DNA of 43,417 nucleotides from Ameyamaea chiangmaiensis (GTDB lineage Bacteria; Pseudomonadota; Alphaproteobacteria; Acetobacterales; Acetobacteraceae): NCBI RefSeq assembly GCF_013376175.1, contig NZ_JABXXR010000011.1, positions 1 to 43,417 of the forward strand, read 5' to 3'. Shown piece by piece: positions 25,916 to 33,173 of this stretch (position 1 is its first letter; each line of letters starts with the position of its first letter). The notes under the pieces were generated by a model. It saw only the letters and a program-made list of their open reading frames with translations, ran no database searches and was not told where the DNA came from. The position numbers and the translations under genes were made by a program.

Positions 25916-25969
25916 TGTCACAGGGAATGGAAGGATGACGCCGGGCGTCACCTTCCATTCCCTGTGACA
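25916..25969. terminator. Long near-perfect hairpin between convergent genes
   Basis: Nineteen bases (25916-25934) pair perfectly with 25951-25969. After one bulged A, TGACGCC pairs with GGCGTCA, so the whole forms a 26-bp stem. It begins just after the hydrolase stop and ends just before the cupin stop. There is no T-run on either side. A bidirectional terminator or transcript stabiliser is likely; it is unusually long and perfect for that. Confidence 0.55.
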
Positions 25970-25976
25970 GTAGACT

Positions 25977-26438
25977 CTACGAGGTCACAACCGGGCCAAC
26001 AATGGCCTGGCCAAATGTTTCGCAGACGGACTGGACGTCGTTGAGGTCATGCGGAACCGGCAGAGCATCCATGGCCTGGAAAAAGCGGTCATGGCGTGCG
26101 GGTGTCGATACCAACATCACGCGCGCCACGCCTCCCATCGCGGAAAAGCCATGGGTGACGCCCTTCGCAACGAAGAGCCGATCTCCCGCCTTTACCTCAA
26201 TCTTCTGCGCGCCGATCAGGAACAGCAACCGCCCTTCGCTGATGCAGAAGACCTTATCCTCCTCAAACGAAATGTGCGCCGGTGCGCCCTGATCCGGTTG
26301 GACCGTCATCGCCATGACGGTCATGGGAGCTGCTTCACCACCGAGCAGGATTTCGGCATCGATACCCGAGAAGCGTGCGGTTGCGTGAGAGGAGAGTACG
26401 CCGCTTGCAGGCGCAGCGGGATGCGGGGTGATGTCCAT
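25977..26438 (-). CDS. Cupin-domain protein
   Basis: 153 aa with a single cupin barrel. Motif 1 is APAHISFEEDKVFCISEGRL (with His and Glu but a loose consensus); motif 2 is GDRLFVAKGVTHGFSAMGG with the conserved His. This is probably a metal-binding enzyme or small-molecule sensor of the quercetin-dioxygenase/isomerase-like type. A clear AAGGAG site precedes the start at 26438. It is divergent from a LysR gene 95 bp away, which likely controls it. There is no signal peptide, and the reaction is unknown. Confidence 0.85.
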   Translation of the reverse strand: MDITPHPAAPASGVLSSHATARFSGIDAEILLGGEAAPMTVMAMTVQPDQGAPAHISFEEDKVFCISEGRLLFLIGAQKIEVKAGDRLFVAKGVTHGFSAMGGVARVMLVSTPARHDRFFQAMDALPVPHDLNDVQSVCETFGQAIVGPVVTS

Positions 26439-26496
26439 GATGTGGTCTCCTTATGATCCGGACCCACGGTACCTCATCAGAGCAAGAACGATTATC

Positions 26497-26525
26497 TGGC
26501 AAGTTCTGCCATCATCATCTATTAT
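26497..26525 (+). promoter_or_regulatory. LysR operator/promoter in the cupin-LysR divergent region
   Basis: TGGCA-AGTTC-TGCCA (26497-26511) has perfect 5-bp arms and the T-N11-A type core of LysR boxes. A TATTAT box (26520-26525) lies 8 bases before the LysR ATG, so its transcript would have almost no leader. Function is inferred. Confidence 0.45.
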
Positions 26526-26533
26526 TCTGGACA

Positions 26534-27400
26534 ATGACGAAGCTTGATCCGATCCAGACCTTTGTAGAAGTGGTTCGTGCTGGCGGGTTTACCGCAGCGG
26601 CCCGGCGCACGGGCACGCCGCGTTCGACGGTGAGCCTTCAGGTCAGGGCGCTCGAAGAAACGTTAGGGGTTCGGTTGCTCAAGCGCTCGACCCGTTCTTT
26701 TGCCCTAACGGACGAGGGACAGCGCCTCTATGACAAGGCGTCGGGTCCGGTAGATGTTCTCGTCCGGGCGCTTGATGACCTGCAAGCGGGAGATGGCGTA
26801 CTGGGCGGTCTGATCAGGCTGACCGTCCCGGCGGATTTCCCCACCGCGTTGCTGGCGAGCGCAATCACCAGCTTCACGCGGGCCCACAGGGCAGTCCGCT
26901 TCCAGATCATGTCGACAAATACCGTGATGGACCTTGTCGAGGACAACATCGACATTGCGGTCAGAGTCGGCGCGAACCCTGCCCAGACTGCAATCGAACG
27001 ACGCTTACTCGACATCGAATGGGCTTTCTATGCGAGCGCATCGTGGCTGAAGCGAAAGGGGCGGCCGGAAAATATCAGCGAGGTGGAGGATTTCATCTCC
27101 CCGCAACCAATCTTACGCGCCTACTTGGAGAAGCATGTGCTTGGTGGTGTTTCCCTACCTACCGGTGCGATCGAGGTTGATAGCCATGCCATGGCCCGGG
27201 ATCTGATGTTGAACGGCTTTGGTGTTGCTCTGTTGCCGCAAGGCTTGTGCCAGGATGCCGTTATGACCGGCAACGCCGAACCGCTCCTCCCGCACGCAGG
27301 TCTCCGCCCGACACGGCTCAATCTAACGTTTCCAAATCGAGCGGACATGGTGCCAAGGGTGCGAGCCTTCGCTGATCACATATGCGCCCACTTCCGCTGA
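26534..27400 (+). CDS. LysR-family regulator (cupin module)
   Basis: 288 aa. HTH DPIQTFVEVVRAGGFTAAAR, then PRSTVSLQVRALEETLGVRL; effector domain with LIRLTVPADFPTALLASAIT and NIDIAVRVG. It is of the CrgA-like group. The ATG at 26534 (MTKLDPIQ) is where homology starts; an upstream frame from 26453 adds 27 unrelated residues. No Shine-Dalgarno is visible and a TATTAT box is 8 bases away, so leaderless translation is possible. It is divergent from the cupin gene, its probable target. Confidence 0.87.
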   Translation: MTKLDPIQTFVEVVRAGGFTAAARRTGTPRSTVSLQVRALEETLGVRLLKRSTRSFALTDEGQRLYDKASGPVDVLVRALDDLQAGDGVLGGLIRLTVPADFPTALLASAITSFTRAHRAVRFQIMSTNTVMDLVEDNIDIAVRVGANPAQTAIERRLLDIEWAFYASASWLKRKGRPENISEVEDFISPQPILRAYLEKHVLGGVSLPTGAIEVDSHAMARDLMLNGFGVALLPQGLCQDAVMTGNAEPLLPHAGLRPTRLNLTFPNRADMVPRVRAFADHICAHFR

Positions 27401-27587
27401 GCGGAAGTCGTCATCGCGGCCGGCGTTCATTGCAATTCAGAGCGCGTTATTGGGGCAACGCACCGCCTTTTGCCGAGGATGGCTTGCCCGCCCCCGAACC
27501 ATCGAGGCAGGGGAACAGGATCTCCGGAGAATAGTGAGACAACGGCGCCGTAGCCGGGATATGAGCGCCCCGGCCACCTGCCTCGTC

Positions 27588-28379
27588 TCAGTCATAAAAG
27601 TCCGGCGCGAGCCTAAACTGCGACCACATCTCCGGGTCATGGCCTGGGACAAGAGTGGCTCCGACCTGCTCGGCCAGCATTCGCAATTTTCCCACCGAGC
27701 GTACAGTATCCACGGCGGAGGCGAGGAAGCCGGGCAGTACCCTCTCGTTCCAGTGATCCATCGTATACACCGCGTCAGCGGCCAGCAGGATAGAGCCATT
27801 GTTGGGGAGGGTCACGAGAATGGATTGGTGACCGAGCGTATGTCCCGGGGTGAAAACCATCTGAAGGATGCCGTCGCCGAACAGGTCGTAATGATCAGAC
27901 GCGTCGCCTTCCAGGAATTGCCAGCTCAGACCAGGGCGGTCAAAGTCCTTGCGCGCATACGCGCTGGCGGCGAACCAGTCGGGCGTGAAGGCATATTCGT
28001 ATTCCCGCCGTTGAACGATGTGCCGCGCCCGGGGAAAGCGTCCGATCGCGCCGGTATGATCCGAATGAAGGTGAGAAAGCACGACGAAGCCGATATCCTC
28101 AGGCATTAACCCGAGCGCCGCCAATTGTGCGATGCAACCCTGGCTTTCGACCATGATAGGCTTGTAGGAATCGACGGAGGCGCCCCAGTAGCCGCGCGGA
28201 TCGGCCAGTCCCTCGGCCGCCAAGCCGCCGTCTATGACGACGTTGCCCTTGGGATGAACGAGGAGAAACCAAGGGACCGGTATTTCATAATCGGCACCGT
28301 TGCCCCGGTTCATCTTGATATCGTGCACCTTGCATTGCTGAGTGCCCGACTGAAACATGTAAAGCTTGATGTTGCTCAT
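27588..28379 (-). CDS. attM: Metallo-beta-lactamase-fold lactonase, AttM/BlcC (AHL lactonase) type
   Basis: 263 aa that follow AttM/AiiB nearly end to end: SNIKLYMFQSGTQQCKVHDI, QRREYEYAFTPDWFA, LPGFLASAVDTVRSVGKLR. All metal ligands are present: HLHSDH (His103, His105, Asp107, His108), His180, Asp202 and His247, plus the catalytic-type Tyr205. These enzymes open gamma-butyrolactone and N-acyl-homoserine lactones, so growth on lactones or quorum quenching is expected. The ATG at 28379 was chosen over a longer frame to 28499 that overlaps the LysR operator. It is divergent from a LysR gene (not the IclR-type BlcR of Agrobacterium), and no blcA/blcB partners are next to it. Confidence 0.9.
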   Translation of the reverse strand: MSNIKLYMFQSGTQQCKVHDIKMNRGNGADYEIPVPWFLLVHPKGNVVIDGGLAAEGLADPRGYWGASVDSYKPIMVESQGCIAQLAALGLMPEDIGFVVLSHLHSDHTGAIGRFPRARHIVQRREYEYAFTPDWFAASAYARKDFDRPGLSWQFLEGDASDHYDLFGDGILQMVFTPGHTLGHQSILVTLPNNGSILLAADAVYTMDHWNERVLPGFLASAVDTVRSVGKLRMLAEQVGATLVPGHDPEMWSQFRLAPDFYD

Positions 28380-28467
28380 AAGCCTGCCATCCCGTGATCG
28401 GTTGAAGTTGCGGAGCGCAATTTGCATGATGGATGGCCCGATCGGTAGGCGTCTCAATCCGCTTTCA

Positions 28468-28490
28468 TTTATCGGATGATCCGATAAAAT
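28468..28490 (+). promoter_or_regulatory. Perfect 21-bp palindrome and -10 box in front of the lactonase-linked LysR gene
   Basis: Arms TTTATCGGAT (28468-28477) and ATCCGATAAA (28479-28488) are perfectly complementary around one central G. TAAAAT (28485-28490) overlaps the right arm and lies 7 bases from the LysR ATG. Binding here would control the LysR gene itself and, from the same 118-bp gap, the lactonase. Confidence 0.65.
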
Positions 28491-28497
28491 ATCGATC

Positions 28498-29430
28498 ATG
28501 GATTATCTGGCGGCAATGCGGGTTTATGTGCGGGTAGTAGAGCGCGGCAGCATGTCTGCAGCCGCTCGCGATCTTGGTATCGGCCAGCCGGCCGTGAGCG
28601 AGCGGATCGAGCGACTCGAGGCCGATTTCGGCACACGCCTGTTACGGCGGAACACGCGCGCGATTTCCGTGACGGATGTCGGCGCGGTGTTCTACGAACG
28701 GTGCAAGATCGCCATTGAAGCTGCCGATGATGCGCTCGCCAGCGTGCAGGAAGATATGCCGTTACGCGGCACATTAAGGATCGCTGCACCCTACGGGTTG
28801 GGGGAGGTCGTATTGCCTTCCATTCTGCTCGAGCTTCGCAATCGTCATCGCGAGCTCAAGGTGGATCTGGTACTCAATGACCGGATCGTCGATCCGACCA
28901 CCGAGGGCGTCGATATCTCACTTCGGTTGGGCGATCCTGGAGAGGGCAATTTCGTAGCACGTAAGCTGGGCCATGTTTCCCGCGTTCTAGTTGCTTCACC
29001 TGGATATCTTGAGCGGTACGGCGCGCCGATGACGCCGACAGAGCTTATCCGCCACCCCTTCGCGCGCGCGTCCGGACTTTTCAACAATGGCCGTCTTCCC
29101 TTGCAAACGGCCGATGGACGACTGACGTCGGCGCCGGTCGACATAGTCATGACCATGAGCAACTGGCGGCCTTTGCACGCCATACTGCTCGGCGGCGGGG
29201 CAATTGGTGTCTTACAGCAGCCTGTTTGCTCCGATGATCTCGCCGCCGGGCGCCTCAGGCGCATCCTGCCGGACTTCGGGGTGCCCGGATTTGACCTACA
29301 TCTACTTTATTCGGCGACCCGACCGATCCCATCTCGAATCCGGACGCTTGCGACCTTGTTCGAGCGTGAGCTGCCAAGCCTGATAGAGTCTAGCCGTCTT
29401 GCACCGCATACGCATTCGGAAAGGAAGTAA
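28498..29430 (+). CDS. LysR-family regulator (lactonase module)
   Basis: 310 aa. HTH DYLAAMRVYVRVVERGSMSA, then QPAVSERIERLEADFG; effector domain with LRIAAPYGLGEVVLPSILLE and GVDISLRLGDPGEG, CrgA-like. The ATG at 28498 directly follows the palindrome and has no Shine-Dalgarno. It is divergent from the lactonase gene, and the acetyltransferase gene starts 2 bp after its stop. The ligand may be a lactone or its opened acid; this is inferred from the neighbour only. Confidence 0.88.
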   Translation: MDYLAAMRVYVRVVERGSMSAAARDLGIGQPAVSERIERLEADFGTRLLRRNTRAISVTDVGAVFYERCKIAIEAADDALASVQEDMPLRGTLRIAAPYGLGEVVLPSILLELRNRHRELKVDLVLNDRIVDPTTEGVDISLRLGDPGEGNFVARKLGHVSRVLVASPGYLERYGAPMTPTELIRHPFARASGLFNNGRLPLQTADGRLTSAPVDIVMTMSNWRPLHAILLGGGAIGVLQQPVCSDDLAAGRLRRILPDFGVPGFDLHLLYSATRPIPSRIRTLATLFERELPSLIESSRLAPHTHSERK

Positions 29431-29432
29431 GA

Positions 29433-29993
29433 ATGGCATTCCCACAAGCAGCACTGACTTTGATCGGCGACACGTCAAAGCCGCATCGCCTGACACTGCG
29501 CCCACGCCGTTCGTCCGACGCTGACGCCTTATTTTTAACAATGGCCGATCCAGAGATGATGCGGTGGTGGTCTCGCGCACCCTTTGAGTATGTCGAGGAC
29601 CTACGGGAGTATTTCACCAACGACGATCAATCGAGCTGGCGCTCATGGGCGATTGTACGGTCAGGTGAAGAGCTTGCCGTAGGCTTCGTGGCAGCAGGCC
29701 AGAAACGAGAAGGTGTTTCCGAGATCGGCTATCTGCTTGCGCGCGAAGCGCAGGGGCGCGGGTATGCGCGCGAAGCTGTCACCATACTGATCGCCCAATT
29801 ATTCGCCGAGGGACAACGGCGCATTTTCGCCGATACCGATCCGGACAACCAGTCATCGATCGCGTTGCTTACCGCGCTCGGCTTCACGCTGGAGGGGCGC
29901 CTGCGGGCCGAATGGCAGACGCATATCGGCGTTCGGGATTCTCTGATTTACGGGCTTCTGGCGGAGGAATGGTCATCCCGGACTGCGGGATAG
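29433..29993 (+). CDS. GNAT-family N-acetyltransferase (RimJ/RimL type)
   Basis: 186 aa. LTLRPRRSSDADALFLTMAD and MMRWWSRAP at the N terminus, the acetyl-CoA loop REAQGRGYAREAV, and DNQSSIALLTALGFTLEGR are classic for RimJ/RimL-like acetyltransferases acting on amino groups of small molecules or proteins. A good AAGGAAGTAAGA site precedes the start. It lies 2 bp after the LysR gene, so both are probably one transcript. An antibiotic or signal-derived amine is conceivable as substrate; unproven. Its stop is 9 bp from the convergent HxlR gene. Confidence 0.88.
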   Translation: MAFPQAALTLIGDTSKPHRLTLRPRRSSDADALFLTMADPEMMRWWSRAPFEYVEDLREYFTNDDQSSWRSWAIVRSGEELAVGFVAAGQKREGVSEIGYLLAREAQGRGYAREAVTILIAQLFAEGQRRIFADTDPDNQSSIALLTALGFTLEGRLRAEWQTHIGVRDSLIYGLLAEEWSSRTAG

Positions 29994-30001
29994 TCCGCGC
30001 C

Positions 30002-30529
30002 CTAACTTCGGCCGAAAGGGACTGCAGAGGGCTCTACGCTTTCGGATCCCCGTGAGAGCCGCCAGGTCATTAATGCGTCGGCGCCGCGGCCTGGCCGCAC
30101 GCCGAGATGATCCCTCTCGACTGGCTCGCTCGTTTCCCGATTGACGGTAATCAATTTGACGCCTCGGCCCGTTCGCCTGTCGATGAAGTCGAGGGGCGGT
30201 CCTTCGAGGTTGGACAGGTTCCACTGGTCGCCGATCTGCACCATTGCCTGCATGAGGAGGCCGAGATCGAGACCTCTTCCGGTCGGCTGATATTCGAACC
30301 GATCGGGCCGTGTCTGATACTGCCGTCGCTCGACGAGCCCGTTTTCCTCCAGCAGTTTCAGCCGGTCCGACAGGGTGGCGTTGGTGACACCACTCGATTG
30401 GCGCAGGTCGTCATAACGGCGAATGCCGAGCAGCAGGTCCCGCATGATGAGCATACCCCAGCGATCCCCGATCGCGCCCATCACGGCGGCGATCGAGCAA
30501 GCCATTCCCTCGAACCCTTTCGACCGCAT
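30002..30529 (-). CDS. HxlR-family winged-helix regulator
   Basis: 175 aa. The HxlR domain (residues about 8-100) shows MACSIAAVMGAIGDRWGMLI, RDLLLGIRRYDDLRQSSGVT, LSDRLKLLEENGLVERRQYQ and a wing ending YQPTGRG. A Cys (Cys11) near the N terminus sits where redox- or aldehyde-sensing HxlR members such as HypR and YodB carry their switch Cys. The C-terminal 70 residues are Arg-rich and probably extended. It is divergent from the SDR operon, with two operator-like repeats between them, and is the likely repressor. Confidence 0.88.
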   Translation of the reverse strand: MRSKGFEGMACSIAAVMGAIGDRWGMLIMRDLLLGIRRYDDLRQSSGVTNATLSDRLKLLEENGLVERRQYQTRPDRFEYQPTGRGLDLGLLMQAMVQIGDQWNLSNLEGPPLDFIDRRTGRGVKLITVNRETSEPVERDHLGVRPGRGADALMTWRLSRGSESVEPSAVPFGRS

Positions 30530-30580
30530 CGTTTTCGCTCGCCTCTACTTGTTTCGGATGCGTCAGCGATAGCATGTTGT

Positions 30581-30626
30581 AACTCTGATGATAAGAGCTT
30601 GACTAACTCTTATTATGAGAGTTAGT
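30581..30626. promoter_or_regulatory. Tandem operator repeats between HxlR and SDR genes
   Basis: AACTCT-N7-AGAG occurs at 30581-30597 and again at 30605-30621, 24 bp (two helix turns plus) apart. The second extends to perfect 9-bp arms ACTAACTCT/AGAGTTAGT (30602-30610/30618-30626). This fits side-by-side HxlR dimers on one face of the DNA. Confidence 0.65.
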
Positions 30627-30652
30627 TACGACCGTTATCTAGGAGGTAGTTG

Positions 30653-31468
30653 ATGGTCGAGACTGGAAAGTCACAACAAGGAACTGCAATCGTCACTGGC
30701 GCGTCCTCCGGCATCGGTGCCGTCTATGCCAACCGTCTCGCCAATCGGGGTTTCGATTTGATTCTGGTGGCTCGCCGGCTCGATCGCCTGGAGGCTGTTG
30801 CCGATCGGATACGCGGCATGAGTGGGCGGCGCGTCGACATTGTCGCCGCTGATCTTGCGAACGAAGACGGTGTTCGTCGCGTCGAGGAGATCGTGCGCGA
30901 CGCCCCCGATCTCAGCTTGATCGCCAATGTCGCGGGCGCGGGTGCGTTGGGGCCGGCGTCCCTTGTCGATCCAGCAGCGGTCGAAGCCATGCTCAAGGTC
31001 AATGTTGTGGCGTTGACTCGGCTGTCGCTGGCGGCCGCCCGCCGCTTCACCAGCATCAAAAGCGGGACGATCATCAACATCGGATCAATCGTCGCGCTGA
31101 TGGCCGCACCGGGTGCTGGCGCTTACTGCGGATCCAAATCGTATGTTCTCTATTTTTCGAGGGCCCTTCAGGCCGAAGTGGGGAGCCATGGGGTGACCGT
31201 TCAGGTCGTCATGCCGGGCCCCGTGCATTCGGAATTTTTCGGGGAGAGGCCGCCGCCTTTCCCGCCTGAATTATTCATGTCGGCGGAAATGCTCGTCAAC
31301 ACCGCGCTGGCTGGCCTGGACCGCGGTGAGGCCGTGATTTTCCCGAGCTTGCAAGATGCGGAAGCGTGGAACAGGTTCGAGGGTTCCCGCACCGAACTGA
31401 TGCAGGCGCTGCTGCAAACCGGGCTACCGGCGCAACGCTACGCCGCTGAAGCCGCCCGCAAGAATTGA
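30653..31468 (+). CDS. Short-chain dehydrogenase/reductase (SDR)
   Basis: 271 aa classical SDR. The cofactor motif TGASSGIG (15-22), ANVAGAG in place of NNAG, catalytic Ser145 (IGSIVAL), Tyr158 and Lys162 (YCGSK) are all present. An Arg pair after beta-2 (VARRLDRL) suggests NADPH use. An AGGAGG site precedes the ATG. It is the first gene of the HxlR-regulated operon with a tautomerase, a hydrolase and DUF4180. SDR genes under HxlR repressors often answer to electrophiles; the substrate here is unknown. Confidence 0.9.
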   Translation: MVETGKSQQGTAIVTGASSGIGAVYANRLANRGFDLILVARRLDRLEAVADRIRGMSGRRVDIVAADLANEDGVRRVEEIVRDAPDLSLIANVAGAGALGPASLVDPAAVEAMLKVNVVALTRLSLAAARRFTSIKSGTIINIGSIVALMAAPGAGAYCGSKSYVLYFSRALQAEVGSHGVTVQVVMPGPVHSEFFGERPPPFPPELFMSAEMLVNTALAGLDRGEAVIFPSLQDAEAWNRFEGSRTELMQALLQTGLPAQRYAAEAARKN

Positions 31469-31493
31469 CGTTCGTCATCCGAGGAGAATAACT

Positions 31494-31913
31494 ATGCCGA
31501 TGTGGCAAATCTATCATCCGGAATCTGTCTTTTCCGAATCCGACAAGCAGGAACTGGCTGGGAAAATCACGGCGATCTACGAGAGTTTCTTGCCGCGCTT
31601 TTATGTGAACGTCTTTTTTCATTCGATCCCGAAAGACGGCCTTTTCATTGGCGGCGAGGTGGCGAACGATTTTGTCCGCGTCACGATCGATCATATCGCG
31701 CGCTCGATCGACGATCCGGAAATGCAGCAGCAATTCCTAGTCGGCTGTTCGCGGGTGCTCGAGCCCTATGTCGCCGGGCGTGGCTATCGCTGGGAATTGC
31801 ACGTCGATGACACACCCTTCGATTTGTGGATGATCAACGGCCTGAAACCGCCTCATCCAGGCACGCCAGCCGAATTAAAATGGCGTTCGGAGAACAGGCC
31901 GTCAACCTATTGA
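31494..31913 (+). CDS. Tautomerase-superfamily protein (cis-CaaD-like, Tautomerase_3)
   Basis: 139 aa. The sequence starts MPMWQIYHPESVFSE, leaving Pro as the N-terminal catalytic residue after Met removal. SESDKQELAGKITAIYESFL, FYVNVFFHSIPKDGLFIGGE and RWELHVDDTPFDLWMINGLK follow the long (single-chain, two beta-alpha-beta) tautomerase type related to cis-3-chloroacrylic acid dehalogenase. A GAGGAG site precedes the start, 25 bp after the SDR. It probably isomerises an enol or hydrates an unsaturated acid produced or used by the operon's SDR and hydrolase. Confidence 0.82.
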   Translation: MPMWQIYHPESVFSESDKQELAGKITAIYESFLPRFYVNVFFHSIPKDGLFIGGEVANDFVRVTIDHIARSIDDPEMQQQFLVGCSRVLEPYVAGRGYRWELHVDDTPFDLWMINGLKPPHPGTPAELKWRSENRPSTY

Positions 31914-31929
31914 GTCGAGGAGGCTCGAA

Positions 31930-32778
31930 ATGTTGACAGTGAGCAAGCTCGTTGATCAGTATCGGACCGTTCTTGGTCTATGGCCGGTCCCTGCCGATCA
32001 CCTCTTGGTCGATACACGAGAGGGCGCCACTTTTGTCGTCGCCTGTGGCCCCAAGGATGCGCCCCCGCTCGTCCTCCTGCATGGAGCGCTGACCAATTCG
32101 GCGATCTGGATGTTCGATGCTGAACTCTGGTCGCAGTCGTTTCGTGTCTATGCCGTCGATGTGATCGGGGAGCCGGGACTGAGTTCGGCCCAACATCCTT
32201 CCGTGGGGGATGGTGGGTATGCGGCGTGGCTCGACGACGTGCTTGCCGGGCTGGAGCTGACAAGCGCCGCCTTTGCCGGCGTTTCGTTCGGAGGGTGGCT
32301 TGCACTGGATTACGCCGTCCGCCGTCCACATCGTGTCGATCGTCTTGCGCTGCTTTGTCCTGCAGGAATCGGCCGCCAGAAGTCGTTCTTCCTGAAGGCC
32401 TTGCCGCTTCTGCTGCTCGGGTCCTGGGGAAAGGCTAAGGTTCGCGCTATGGTCATGGGGCCGCAGCCGCAAGCGCTCGCCGACAGGGCGCGACCTTTGA
32501 TGGATCTCGTCTCCAGCATCCATTCGAAAGTCCGCCCACGGTCGATTAGGATTCCGCTTGTCTCAGATGCAGATCTCAGCAGCCTGAAGATGCCGGTCCT
32601 CATCATTATTGGGGGACGGGATGCTCTCATCAATTCCAACGAAACCAGGCGCCGGGTGGAGAGCACTATGCCGAACGCCCAACTCCATTATCTGGAACAG
32701 GCTTTTCATCACCTTCCCAATCAGCGGGAAACCATCTTCAATTTTCTTCGGGACAAGCAAATCGGACGCATTCCATGA
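31930..32778 (+). CDS. Alpha/beta hydrolase (C-C/ester hydrolase type)
   Basis: 282 aa. Oxyanion stretch VLLHGALTNSAIWMFD, nucleophile Ser119 in AGVSFGGWLA, Asp231 in GGRDALI, and His260/261 in AFHHLPN complete the triad. No signal peptide. GAGGAG-like bases precede the start, 16 bp after the tautomerase gene, and its end overlaps the DUF4180 ATG by 4 bp, so all four genes are one transcriptional unit. The pattern SDR-tautomerase-hydrolase resembles segments of ring-cleavage pathways, but no dioxygenase is present. Confidence 0.87.
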   Translation: MLTVSKLVDQYRTVLGLWPVPADHLLVDTREGATFVVACGPKDAPPLVLLHGALTNSAIWMFDAELWSQSFRVYAVDVIGEPGLSSAQHPSVGDGGYAAWLDDVLAGLELTSAAFAGVSFGGWLALDYAVRRPHRVDRLALLCPAGIGRQKSFFLKALPLLLLGSWGKAKVRAMVMGPQPQALADRARPLMDLVSSIHSKVRPRSIRIPLVSDADLSSLKMPVLIIIGGRDALINSNETRRRVESTMPNAQLHYLEQAFHHLPNQRETIFNFLRDKQIGRIP

Positions 32779-33146
32779 GCGACGTCATTACAATCCTGGG
32801 CAATATACGTGTACTCTCCTTTGACTTGAATGGTCCGCAAATTTCTACAGAGGCTGACATCAACGGCCTCATCGGAACCGCTTTTGGCGAAAGAGCCGAT
32901 CTGGTCGCATTGCCAGCAGCGCGACTGACGCAGAATTTCTTCGAGTTGCGAACGGGATTTGCGGGGCTGCTCGTGCAGAAATTCGTCAATTACCAACTGC
33001 GCCTGGCAGTCCTCGGCGACATTTCAAGTGCATGTGCGCGAAGCAGAGCGCTGAAGGACTACGTGTATGAATCAAATCAGGGATCGTCGTGCTGGTTTCT
33101 GGGCGATCTGGAGGACTTGGGCAGGAAGTTGGTCTCACGTTCCTAA
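32775..33146 (+). CDS. DUF4180 domain protein
   Basis: 123 aa. The pattern ISTEADINGLIGTAFGERAD, LTQNFFELRTGFAGLLVQKF, VNYQLRLAVLGDISS and KDYVYESNQGSSCWFLGDLE matches DUF4180, a small cytoplasmic family without known activity that is often found with TetR-, HxlR- or GNAT-type stress genes. The ATG overlaps the hydrolase stop (ATGA), so it is the last gene of the HxlR operon. The two-layer alpha/beta pattern suggests a STAS-like or ligand-binding fold; this is only a guess. Confidence 0.82.
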   Translation: MSDVITILGNIRVLSFDLNGPQISTEADINGLIGTAFGERADLVALPAARLTQNFFELRTGFAGLLVQKFVNYQLRLAVLGDISSACARSRALKDYVYESNQGSSCWFLGDLEDLGRKLVSRS

Positions 33147-33173
33147 ATACCCAACGAGTGTGAACACCTTCTG

